In this document: piece by piece, positions 56,944-64,000 of the stretch
How positions within the stretch are numbered: the first letter of the stretch is position 1
Layout: every line of letters starts with the position of its first letter
Assembly (NCBI RefSeq): GCF_014204985.1
Contig: NZ_JACHMP010000001.1
Coordinates: forward strand, 5,890,001 to 5,954,000
Direction of reading: 5' to 3'
Length of the DNA stretch: 64,000 nucleotides
From: Streptosporangium becharense
Lineage (GTDB): Bacteria; Actinomycetota; Actinomycetes; Streptosporangiales; Streptosporangiaceae
Notes under the pieces: model-generated
The model's input: the letters and a program-made list of their open reading frames with translations, nothing else
The model's database searches: none
Told to the model about the DNA's origin: nothing
Translations under genes and position numbers: made by a program

Positions 56944-59562
56944 GTGGAGGTTGCTCAGTATCCTGCTCACTGGGAAGCGGACGTCGTCCTGTCGGACGGC
57001 GGAACCGCACACGTACGCCCGATCCGGCCCGCCGACGCCGATCGGCTGCGGTCCTTCTACAGCCGGCTGTCCGACGAGTCGATCTACTTCCGCTTCTTCG
57101 GGCCCCACCCCCGGTTGTCGGACCGTGAGATCACCTGGTTCACGAACGTCGACTACGTCGACCGGGTGGCGCTGATCGCGACGATCGGCACCGACATGGT
57201 GGCGGTGATCCGCTACGACCGGATCGAGCCGGCCGAGGCGGAGGTGGCGTTCCTCGTCGAGGACGCCCACCAGGGCCGGGGGGTCGCATCGGTGCTGCTG
57301 GAACACCTGGCCGAGACCGCGCGGGAGCGGGGGATCGCCCGCTTCATCGCCGACGTGCTGCCCGCCAACCAGAAGATGATGGCGGTGCTCAAACAGGCGG
57401 GTTACACCGCGCAGAGCCGCTTCGCCGACGGTGTCGTCCGGATGACCCTCGACCTCACCCCGACCGAGACCGCCCAGGCGGTGACCGCCTCACGCGAGCA
57501 CCGGGCCGAGGCGCGCTCCATCGAGCGGCTGCTCTCCCCGGGCTCGGTGGCGGTCGTCGGCGCCGGCCGCGAGCCGGGCGGCGTCGGCCAGACCGTGCTG
57601 CGCAACCTGCTCGCCGCCGACTTCACCGGCCCGGTCTACCCGGTGCACCGTGAGGCGCGGGCCGTCGCCGGGGTGCGGGCCTACCCGAGCGTAACGGCCA
57701 TCGACGGCGAGGTGGACCTCGCCGTGCTCGCCGTACCCGCCGACGGCGTGATCGACGTGGTGAAGGAGTGCGCGCGCAAGGGCGTGCGCGGGCTGATCGT
57801 GGTCTCCTCCGGATTCGGCGAGACCGGCCCCGAGGGACGGGCCAGGCAGGAGGAACTGGTCCGCATCGCGAGGGCGTACGGCCTGCGCGTCGTCGGCCCC
57901 AACTGCCTCGGCGTCGCCAACACCGACCCGTCGGTCCGGCTGAACGCCACGCTCGCCGCGACCGTGCCGGGACGCGGCCGGGTCGGCTTCTTCAGCCAGT
58001 CCGGAGCCCTGGGCACCGCCCTGCTGCAGCGGGTGGCCCAGCGCGGCATGGGCATCTCCTCGTTCGTGTCCGCGGGCAACCGCGCCGACGTCTCCGGCAA
58101 CGACCTGCTGCAGTACTGGGAGGAGGACCCGCACACCGACGTGATCCTGCTCTATCTGGAGTCGCTGGGAAACCCGCGCAAGTTCGCCCGCCTGGCCCGG
58201 CGCATCTCGCGGCGCAAACCGATCGTGGTCGTCAAGAGCGGCGGCACCACCCAGAACGTCCCCAGCGGGCACGCCGCTCCCGTGCTCGGCCTGCCCGACA
58301 GTGCCCTCAGCGCTCTGTTCGAGCAGGCCGGGGTGATCAGGGTCGACGACCTGATCCAGCAGTTCGACGTGGCCCAGCTCGTGGCCTACCAGCCGCTGCC
58401 CGCCGGGCCCAGGGTGGGCGTGGTGAGCAACTCCGACGCGCTGGCGCTGCTCGCGGCCGACGCCTGCGTGCGTGCCGGGCTGGAGCCCCGGCCCCCGGTC
58501 AACCTCGGTGCCCGGGCGGGCGCGGCCGAGTTCGGCGCGGCCCTGACATCGGTCGTCCCGGACGTCGACGCGGTGGTCGCGATCTACATGCCCCCCATCC
58601 CCGGCCCGGCCGACGAGATCGCCGCGGAACTGCTGCGGGTCTCCCGTGACTGCGGCAAACCGGTGCTGGCCACGTTCGAGGGCAGGATCGGCATGCTGCG
58701 GGAGCTGCAGGCCGGCGCCGTCCCCGAACGGGGGTCGATCCCCTCCTACGCGGCACCCGAGGAGGCGGTCCGCGCGCTCGCCCACGTCGTGCGGTACGCG
58801 CGCTGGCTGGAACATCCCGCCGGTCTGCCCGAGGAGATCGAGGGCGTCGACACCGCCGCGGCCCGTGACCTCGTGTTCGCGCGGCTCGGCGAGGCCCCCG
58901 CCGAGATCGACGCCTCGGAGCTGCTCGCCTGCTACGGAGTGGACGTCTGGCCGTCGGAAGTGGTGGCCTCGCCCGAGGAGGCCGTCACGGCGGCGGCCCG
59001 GCTCGGCTGGCCGGTGGTGCTGAAGGCCGCCGACCCCGAGGCGGCCAAGCGCGCCGGAACCGTGCGCCTGGGGCTGGCCGGCCCCGACGGGGTACGCGAC
59101 GCCTTCGCCGACCTGACCCGCCAGCTCGGGCCCGGCGTGGTGCTCGCGGTGCAGCGGATGGCGCCGCAGCCCGCGGTGCCGGCCCTGGCCAGCGTGATGG
59201 AGGACCCCGCGTTCGGCGCCGTGGTCTCCTTCGGGCTCGGCGAGGTGACCGCCAGGCTGCTGCGCGACGAGGCGTACCGGCTGGCTCCGCTGACCCGGGA
59301 GGACGCGGCTGCCCTGATCAGGTCGCCGCGCACGGCTCCGCTGCTCTTCGGCGAGTACGGCTACCCGCCGGTGGCGGTGGAGGAGCTGGAGGAGCTGCTG
59401 ATCCGCCTCGGCCGGCTGGCCGACGACCTGCCCGAGGTCGCTCGGCTCGACCTCGACCCGGTGCTGGTGGGGGAGTCCGAGGTGGTCGTGCTGGGTGCCC
59501 GCGCCGTGCTGCGCCACCCGGAGGGCCCCCGTCCGGACGGCGGCCCCCGCCGGCTGAGCTGA
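56944..59562 (+). CDS. GNAT / acyl-CoA-synthetase (NDP-forming) fusion, Pat-like protein acetyltransferase
   Basis: 872 residues. The N-terminal GNAT domain (about 1-165) has the acetyl-CoA loop in VEDAHQGRGVASVLLEHLAE. A CoA-binding Rossmann region follows (SVAVVGAGREPGGVGQTVLRNLL), then a CoA-ligase domain and a C-terminal ATP-grasp region (VVLKAADPEAAKRAG...). Such fusions include the Pat enzymes that acetylate acyl-CoA synthetases. The phospho-His region reads VPSGHAAPVLG rather than the usual A-S-S-H-T-G, so synthetase activity is doubtful. GTG 56944 begins the conserved N terminus and lies seven bases after a -10 element. The much longer upstream frame overlaps the sugar kinase gene. 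Confidence 0.88.
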   Translation: MEVAQYPAHWEADVVLSDGGTAHVRPIRPADADRLRSFYSRLSDESIYFRFFGPHPRLSDREITWFTNVDYVDRVALIATIGTDMVAVIRYDRIEPAEAEVAFLVEDAHQGRGVASVLLEHLAETARERGIARFIADVLPANQKMMAVLKQAGYTAQSRFADGVVRMTLDLTPTETAQAVTASREHRAEARSIERLLSPGSVAVVGAGREPGGVGQTVLRNLLAADFTGPVYPVHREARAVAGVRAYPSVTAIDGEVDLAVLAVPADGVIDVVKECARKGVRGLIVVSSGFGETGPEGRARQEELVRIARAYGLRVVGPNCLGVANTDPSVRLNATLAATVPGRGRVGFFSQSGALGTALLQRVAQRGMGISSFVSAGNRADVSGNDLLQYWEEDPHTDVILLYLESLGNPRKFARLARRISRRKPIVVVKSGGTTQNVPSGHAAPVLGLPDSALSALFEQAGVIRVDDLIQQFDVAQLVAYQPLPAGPRVGVVSNSDALALLAADACVRAGLEPRPPVNLGARAGAAEFGAALTSVVPDVDAVVAIYMPPIPGPADEIAAELLRVSRDCGKPVLATFEGRIGMLRELQAGAVPERGSIPSYAAPEEAVRALAHVVRYARWLEHPAGLPEEIEGVDTAAARDLVFARLGEAPAEIDASELLACYGVDVWPSEVVASPEEAVTAAARLGWPVVLKAADPEAAKRAGTVRLGLAGPDGVRDAFADLTRQLGPGVVLAVQRMAPQPAVPALASVMEDPAFGAVVSFGLGEVTARLLRDEAYRLAPLTREDAAALIRSPRTAPLLFGEYGYPPVAVEELEELLIRLGRLADDLPEVARLDLDPVLVGESEVVVLGARAVLRHPEGPRPDGGPRRLS

Positions 59563-59790
59563 TCGCCCTCGCCCAACGCCCCTCGCCCTGCCGTTCCGGC
59601 AGCTCCGCGTCCCGGCCGCCCGGCGGTTCCGCCGCCCCGGCCGGTGCCGCCGGGGGTGCCGGGACGGCGGGCCCGTGCCGTCCCGGGCGGGAGCCACGGC
59701 GGCGGCGCGGAACGATCACGATTCACGTGGCGGGCCCGGACCGGCGCGCTCCAGGTGAAAGCGCCGCCCCGGACAGGGCAGGATGGACCC

Positions 59791-60381
59791 ATGAGGGAAA
59801 CCCGACTCTCGTCCACCGGCCTGCGCGACGCCATCGACCGCAGCGGCTACTATCCCGACCTGGTCGCCGACGCGGTCGAGTCCGCACTCGGCAAGGAGCA
59901 GGTGAACGCCTACGTGGTGCACCACGAGGCCACCTTCGACCCGGCCATGGAGGTCCGCAGGCACGTCACGGTGCTGGTGCTCTCACCCACCCGGCTGCTC
60001 GTCTGCCACACCGACGAACACCCTCCGGCGGAGGGGACCGCACCCTCCCACGCGTCCACGACCACCGAGGCCGTACGCCTGAACCGGATCCAGTCGGTCG
60101 CCGTCACGCGGGTCGTCCCCGACCCCGCCTCGTACGTGCCCGGGGTGCCGCCCACGGAGGTCACGCTGACCATCGGCTGGGGCGCCATCTCCCACGTCGA
60201 CCTGGAACCGGCCACCTGTGGTGACGAGAACTGCGAAGCCGACCACGGGTACACCGGCGCCATCACGGCCGACGACCTCTCCCTGCGGGTGAGCGAGGCG
60301 GCGGACGGATCCGAGGCGGTCTCCCACGTGCTGGCCTTCGCCAAGGCACTGTCGGAGGCCACGGCGCGTGCCGCCTCGTGA
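59791..60381 (+). CDS. DUF5998-like protein
   Basis: 196 residues. It opens with ETRLSSTGLRDAIDRSGYYPDLV and contains HHEATFDPAMEVRRHVTVLVLSPTRLLVCHTDEH, a beta-rich segment, GWGAISHVDLEPA and a Cys pair in CGDENCEADHGY. This resembles an actinobacterial family of unknown function recognised from memory. AGGA precedes the ATG. The stop overlaps the GTG start of the phosphodiesterase gene by four bases, so the genes are coupled. Confidence 0.75.
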   Translation: MRETRLSSTGLRDAIDRSGYYPDLVADAVESALGKEQVNAYVVHHEATFDPAMEVRRHVTVLVLSPTRLLVCHTDEHPPAEGTAPSHASTTTEAVRLNRIQSVAVTRVVPDPASYVPGVPPTEVTLTIGWGAISHVDLEPATCGDENCEADHGYTGAITADDLSLRVSEAADGSEAVSHVLAFAKALSEATARAAS

Positions 60382-61493
60382 CGCCCCTCGTTCCCGCGTA
60401 CGGCGCAACCTCCCTCGCCGACCTGTCCTCCTCGTTGCTCGCCGCACTCGGGATAGGTGAGGACAACCCCCTCGATCTCGCCCCGGCCGAGCGGGTGCTC
60501 CTGTTCCTCGTCGACGGAATGGGCGCCGAGCTGCTCCGTGCCCACCCGGAGACGGCACCGTTCCTGTCGTCCCTGCTCGGCAGGGTGCTCACCGCGGGTT
60601 TCCCCGCCACCACCGCTACCAGCCTGGGCACCCTCGGCACCGGCCTGCCGCCGGGCGAGCACGGCATGCTCGGTTACCAGCTCGCCGTGCCCGGCACCGA
60701 CCACCTGCTCAACTGCCTGGGCTGGACCAGCACGGGCCCGTTGATCGAACCGGCCGAATGGCAGCCCACCCCCACCGTCTACGAGCGCGCGGCGGCGTCC
60801 GGCGTCCCCATCAGCTACGTCGGTCCCACCAGGTTCGAGACGACCGGCTTCAACCGGGCCGTCTACCGCGGCGTCACCTTCATCGGCGCCGACGAGATCG
60901 ACGACCGGGTCGCCGCGGCCCGCCGCGCACTGGCCGAACCCCGCGCGCACGTCTCCGTCTACTACGGCGACCTCGACTCCACCGGCCACCGGGCCGGCTG
61001 GGGCACCCCCGCCTGGCTCGAACAGCTCGCCTTGGTCGACTGCATGGCCGAGCGGCTGGCCGAGACCCTCCCGCCCGGTTCGGTGATGTACGTCACCGCC
61101 GACCACGGCATGATCAACGCCACTGACCGGATCGACGTCGACGCCCTCCCCGAGCTGCGCGAGGGCGTCGCCCTCCTCGGCGGCGACTCCCGGTCCCGTC
61201 ACGTCTACGCCGTGCCGGGCCGGGCCGGAGCCGTCCTCGACGCCTGGCGCGGGGTCCTCGACGGCAGGGCGTGGGTGGTCTCCCGGGAGGAGGCGGTCGA
61301 CTCCGGCTGGTTCGGGCCCCGCGTCCGCGACGAGTGGCTGCCGAGGATCGGCGACGTCGTCGCCGTGCCGTCCGACCACTCCGCCATCGTCGCCACGGTC
61401 ACCGAGCCGCGTGAGTCGGCGGCCATCGGCTGTCACGGCTCGCTGACCCCCGCCGAGCAGTACGTCCCGCTACTGGAGGTAAGCACCCGATGA
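60378..61493 (+). CDS. Type I phosphodiesterase / nucleotide pyrophosphatase-like enzyme (alkaline phosphatase superfamily)
   Basis: 371 residues. Metal and nucleophile positions can be traced: LFLVDGMGAELL (Asp), FPATTATSLGTLGTG (Thr nucleophile), GDLDSTGHRAGWG (Asp and His), TADHGM (Asp-His) and GCHGSLTP (last His). The enzyme would hydrolyse phosphodiester or pyrophosphate bonds with two zinc ions; the substrate is unknown. GTG 60378 overlaps the upstream stop by four bases, and its own stop overlaps the rhodanese start by four. The trio DUF5998-like, phosphodiesterase and rhodanese therefore reads as one translationally coupled operon. Confidence 0.9.
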   Translation: MTPLVPAYGATSLADLSSSLLAALGIGEDNPLDLAPAERVLLFLVDGMGAELLRAHPETAPFLSSLLGRVLTAGFPATTATSLGTLGTGLPPGEHGMLGYQLAVPGTDHLLNCLGWTSTGPLIEPAEWQPTPTVYERAAASGVPISYVGPTRFETTGFNRAVYRGVTFIGADEIDDRVAAARRALAEPRAHVSVYYGDLDSTGHRAGWGTPAWLEQLALVDCMAERLAETLPPGSVMYVTADHGMINATDRIDVDALPELREGVALLGGDSRSRHVYAVPGRAGAVLDAWRGVLDGRAWVVSREEAVDSGWFGPRVRDEWLPRIGDVVAVPSDHSAIVATVTEPRESAAIGCHGSLTPAEQYVPLLEVSTR

Positions 61494-62302
61494 GCCCGCT
61501 GATCGACCCCGCCGAGCTGGCGGGCATGGCCGGGGCGGCCGTTCTCGACGTGCGATGGAAGCTCGGCGGGCCGCCCGGGATCGATGCCTACCGGGCGGGG
61601 CACATCCCCGGCGCGGTCTTCTGCGACCTGGAGGCCGACCTGGCCGCGTCCCCCGGACGGGGCGGACGCCATCCGCTCCCCTCCCCGGAGGCGTTCCAGG
61701 AGTCGATGCGCCGTCTCGGCGTCTCCGCTTCCCGGCCCGTCGTCGTCTACGACGCCGCCGACTCCACCGCCGCCGCCCGTGCCTGGTGGGCGCTGCGCCA
61801 CTTCGGCCACCCCGACGTGCGCGTCCTCGACGGCGGCCTGCGCGCGTGGACCGCCGAAGGCAGGCCGCTCGCCGAGGGCGACGAGGCCGCCGAACCCGGC
61901 GACTTCACCGCCCGCCCCGGCGGTATGCCCGTGCTCGACGCCGACCGGGCCGCCCGGCTCGCCGCGGACGGCCTGCTCCTGGACGCTCGGGCCGCCGAAC
62001 GCTACCGCGGGGAGGTCGAGCCGATCGACCCGGTGGCCGGGCACATCCCCGGCGCGGTGAGCGCCCCGACGGGGGAGAACGTCGACCCCTCCGGCCGCTT
62101 CCACCTGCCCGAGTTCCTGCGTGAGCGCTTCAACACCCTGGGCGCCGTCCCGGGAGTGGAGGTCGGCGCCTACTGCGGTTCGGGGGTGACGGCCGCTCAC
62201 CAGGTGCTGGCACTGGAGGTGGCCGGCATCCCCGCCGCCCTCTACGTCGGTTCGTGGTCCGACTGGGTGAGCGATCCGTCCCGGCCGGTCGCCACCGGCT
62301 GA
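61490..62302 (+). CDS. sseA: 3-Mercaptopyruvate/thiosulfate sulfurtransferase (rhodanese pair)
   Basis: 270 residues with two rhodanese domains. The first is inactive in pattern (PVVVYDAADSTAAARAWWAL), and the second holds the active Cys in Y-C-G-S-G-V-T-A, the loop form of 3-mercaptopyruvate sulfurtransferases. It transfers sulfur from mercaptopyruvate or thiosulfate to acceptors. ATG 61490 overlaps the upstream stop by four bases. The last 61 bases of the gene overlap the 3' end of the convergent CHAT gene. Confidence 0.9.
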   Translation: MSPLIDPAELAGMAGAAVLDVRWKLGGPPGIDAYRAGHIPGAVFCDLEADLAASPGRGGRHPLPSPEAFQESMRRLGVSASRPVVVYDAADSTAAARAWWALRHFGHPDVRVLDGGLRAWTAEGRPLAEGDEAAEPGDFTARPGGMPVLDADRAARLAADGLLLDARAAERYRGEVEPIDPVAGHIPGAVSAPTGENVDPSGRFHLPEFLRERFNTLGAVPGVEVGAYCGSGVTAAHQVLALEVAGIPAALYVGSWSDWVSDPSRPVATG

Positions 62303-64000
62303 TCCCCGTACCCGAAGCAGGCGAAACCCGCCACGCCGGTCTTGCCGCTCGCGGTGGCCAGTGCCCGGGCGGGCGGGTCGCCTGCAGACAGCGCCTCGTG
62401 GAAGGCCGTCATCAACGTCAGGGTCTCCTCGTCGCGCACCGGCACCAGGCTGGCGATCACACACAGCGTGCCCAGCGACAGGAACGTCCCGGCCAGCCCG
62501 AGGGGCGCCCCGTCGGCCGGGGCGTGCGCCATCCCCGCGTCGCACGCGGACAGCACCACCAGCCCGGGCGGGGTGCGCAGCCGCAGCAGGTCGTAGGCCA
62601 TCAGCGGGCCGTCGTCGAGGTCGATGCTCGACAACAGCGGGCTGCGCGGGGAGAACATCCCGTGTGCCGCCAGGTGCGCGACGTCGGACCGTTCCAGCGC
62701 CGCCAGCACCTCCGCCCGCCGCGCCGCCACCCGGACCGCCGCCGGATGGCACGCGCCGACCATGTCGGCTTCGGCGCCGGCGCAACGCAACCCCGGGCCG
62801 GCCACCACCGCGACCCGGGCGTCCCGCGTCCTTCCGCCCGGCGGTGGGGACGGCGCGCTCTCCGGCGACGGAGTGAGCCGTCCCCTCGCCCCCCTCTCCG
62901 GCGGCGGGGACGGCGGCGCCGGGTGGGCCGCCAGCCAGGACGCGGCGCTCGCCGCCACGGTCACCGGCCGATCGGAGTTCATCGGCAGCAGCGGCCAGGG
63001 CAGCGTGTGCAGGGCCCCCGTCGGCACGATCACCAGCGGGCGGTCGCCGAGCGGGCCGCGCAGCGATCCGAACAGCAGGCGTTCCAGCTCGGCGGCCTCC
63101 ACCCCGGCCCCCGCGGCGGGCCGGGCGGCGCTCCCGTCGAGCAGGTGCGTCCGGCGCAGACCATACCGAAGGCGGACGGTGGCCTCGGCGACGGGCCCGG
63201 CCGGGCCCAACCGGCGCAGCGCCACGCGGGACGGGGTGACCGCCACCGCGACCAACTCGCCGGCGTGGCGGATGAACTCCACCAGTGCCGACTCGCCCAG
63301 CGCGGCCCGGAGCGCGGCCAGGTCCGGCGCGACGGGCCGCACGGCGCCGCCGGCGACCGCCCGCCACCGTTCGGCCCAGGCCAGGACGGCGCGGCCCCGC
63401 CTGCTCTCCACGGCCAGGGCCAGTCCCAGCGCGGCGAGCGACTCGCCGGCTCTGACGGCGTGGGCGCGGATCACGGGGTCGGTCAGCGTCCTCGTCCCGG
63501 CGCCCACCTCCGCCAGACCGGCCAGCACCGCGGCGAACGCCCCACGCCGGTCTCCGGCCAGTGCCCGTCGCAGCGCCGTCGCCTGGCGACCCACCACCCC
63601 CGGTGCGAAGCGGGCGAGGCGGGTCAGCTGCCCGTCGGCGAACGCCCGGTCGCCCAGCCGGAGCGCGACCTCCGCCCCGGTCAGCCTCAGCGCGGCCGAG
63701 GCGTTCCGATGCCCTGCGGCGTCGAGGTCGGCGGCGCACGCGAGCATCTCGGCGAGCAGCGCCTCATCGGGCGGGTCCAGCGCGAGCCGGGCACGCAGCA
63801 GGATCTCCGCGGCCAGCGGCGCGAAGACCGTCCGGCCCTGCGCTGCCAGCCCCGCCGCGGCCAGCTCGGCGCTCTCCCGCGCCCGGCGCGGGTCGCCGGT
63901 GGCCAGCTCGACCTGGGCCAGCAGCAGCCGGGCCTCGGCCAGGGCGACCTCGGCGCCGGCCGCGGCCAGCTCCGGGACCGCCAGGTCGAGCAGCGCCCGC
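62242..64000 (-). CDS. CHAT-domain protein, 5' end outside the window
   Basis: The frame stays open to base 64000, so the N terminus is missing; a start at 63747 would cut into helical sequence that continues upstream. Visible parts are TPR-like helices (ALAEARLLLAQVELATGDP, GLAAQGRTVFAPLAAEILL) followed by a CHAT domain. The catalytic His lies in HLAAHGMFSPRSPLLSS and the Cys in VLSACDAG. CHAT domains are caspase-like proteases, some activated by TPR or CRISPR-linked sensors. No partner can be seen before the window ends. The 3' end overlaps the rhodanese gene on the other strand. Confidence 0.85.
   Translation of the reverse strand, partial: RALLDLAVPELAAAGAEVALAEARLLLAQVELATGDPRRARESAELAAAGLAAQGRTVFAPLAAEILLRARLALDPPDEALLAEMLACAADLDAAGHRNASAALRLTGAEVALRLGDRAFADGQLTRLARFAPGVVGRQATALRRALAGDRRGAFAAVLAGLAEVGAGTRTLTDPVIRAHAVRAGESLAALGLALAVESRRGRAVLAWAERWRAVAGGAVRPVAPDLAALRAALGESALVEFIRHAGELVAVAVTPSRVALRRLGPAGPVAEATVRLRYGLRRTHLLDGSAARPAAGAGVEAAELERLLFGSLRGPLGDRPLVIVPTGALHTLPWPLLPMNSDRPVTVAASAASWLAAHPAPPSPPPERGARGRLTPSPESAPSPPPGGRTRDARVAVVAGPGLRCAGAEADMVGACHPAAVRVAARRAEVLAALERSDVAHLAAHGMFSPRSPLLSSIDLDDGPLMAYDLLRLRTPPGLVVLSACDAGMAHAPADGAPLGLAGTFLSLGTLCVIASLVPVRDEETLTLMTAFHEALSAGDPPARALATASGKTGVAGFACFGYGDQPVATGRDGSLTQSDHEPT

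Overview
The window is a chromosomal segment of a high-GC actinobacterium. The evidence is pervasive G/C at third codon positions, frequent GTG/TTG starts, leaderless-type promoters, and a conserved core: lexA divergent from an SOS-type gene, nrdR-nrdJ, a principal sigma factor with a Lys/Ala-rich and acidic N-terminal extension, then parE and parC. This gene order resembles Streptomyces and its relatives. A Streptosporangiales host is my best guess, but that is inference and no phylogeny was run. I see no rRNA, tRNA, insertion sequence, prophage or CRISPR array.

Layout. 1-7.4 kb: end of a secreted modular protein, a FeeM/autoinducer-synthase-like N-acyltransferase, an epoxide-hydrolase-type alpha/beta hydrolase, a CYP124/125-like P450, and a membrane protein with a disordered repeat-rich cytoplasmic region. 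7.7-16.5 kb: leuS behind a candidate leucine attenuator, lexA with SOS boxes, a truncated divergent membrane protein, and nrdR-nrdJ with paired NrdR boxes. 16.8-31.3 kb is accessory. It holds a VOC protein, a flavin-nucleotide-binding protein, a small basic protein with its own terminator, an ECF41 sigma factor overlapping its AhpD-like partner, a kinase-WD40 protein followed by a frame-damaged pseudokinase, a small zinc protein, an HD hydrolase, DoxX, an MFS exporter and a TPR membrane protein. 31.7-38.3 kb: membrane-anchored tandem AAA+ protein, the 5-oxoprolinase genes pxpA-pxpB-pxpC, and two proteins of unknown function. 38.9-51.7 kb: PAS-PAS-GAF-PP2C phosphatase, rpoD, yaaA, a GNAT, a small zinc protein, parE, beta-carbonic anhydrase, another VOC protein and parC. 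52-64 kb: GNAT, TauD-family dioxygenase, RecQ-like helicase fused to a phosphoribosyltransferase domain, PfkB sugar kinase, a Pat-like GNAT/acyl-CoA-synthetase fusion, an overlapping trio (DUF5998-like, phosphodiesterase, rhodanese), and a CHAT-domain protein cut by the window end.

Functional links. lexA and nrdR-nrdJ form a DNA damage and dNTP supply locus; parE and parC encode the two topoisomerase IV subunits. pxpA-pxpB-pxpC overlap by 4 nt each and look like one operon. The ECF41 sigma factor and carboxymuconolactone decarboxylase overlap by 4 nt, the pairing known for that sigma group. The kinase and pseudokinase share an N-terminal architecture and look like a tandem duplication in which one copy lost catalytic residues and its WD40 half.

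The observations most worth following are the leuS leader peptide/attenuator, the kinase-pseudokinase pair with a STAND-like linker, the 18-nt repeat array that ends the gene divergent from lexA, the tandem AAA+ protein with long identical DNA blocks, and the small basic protein with a strong terminator.
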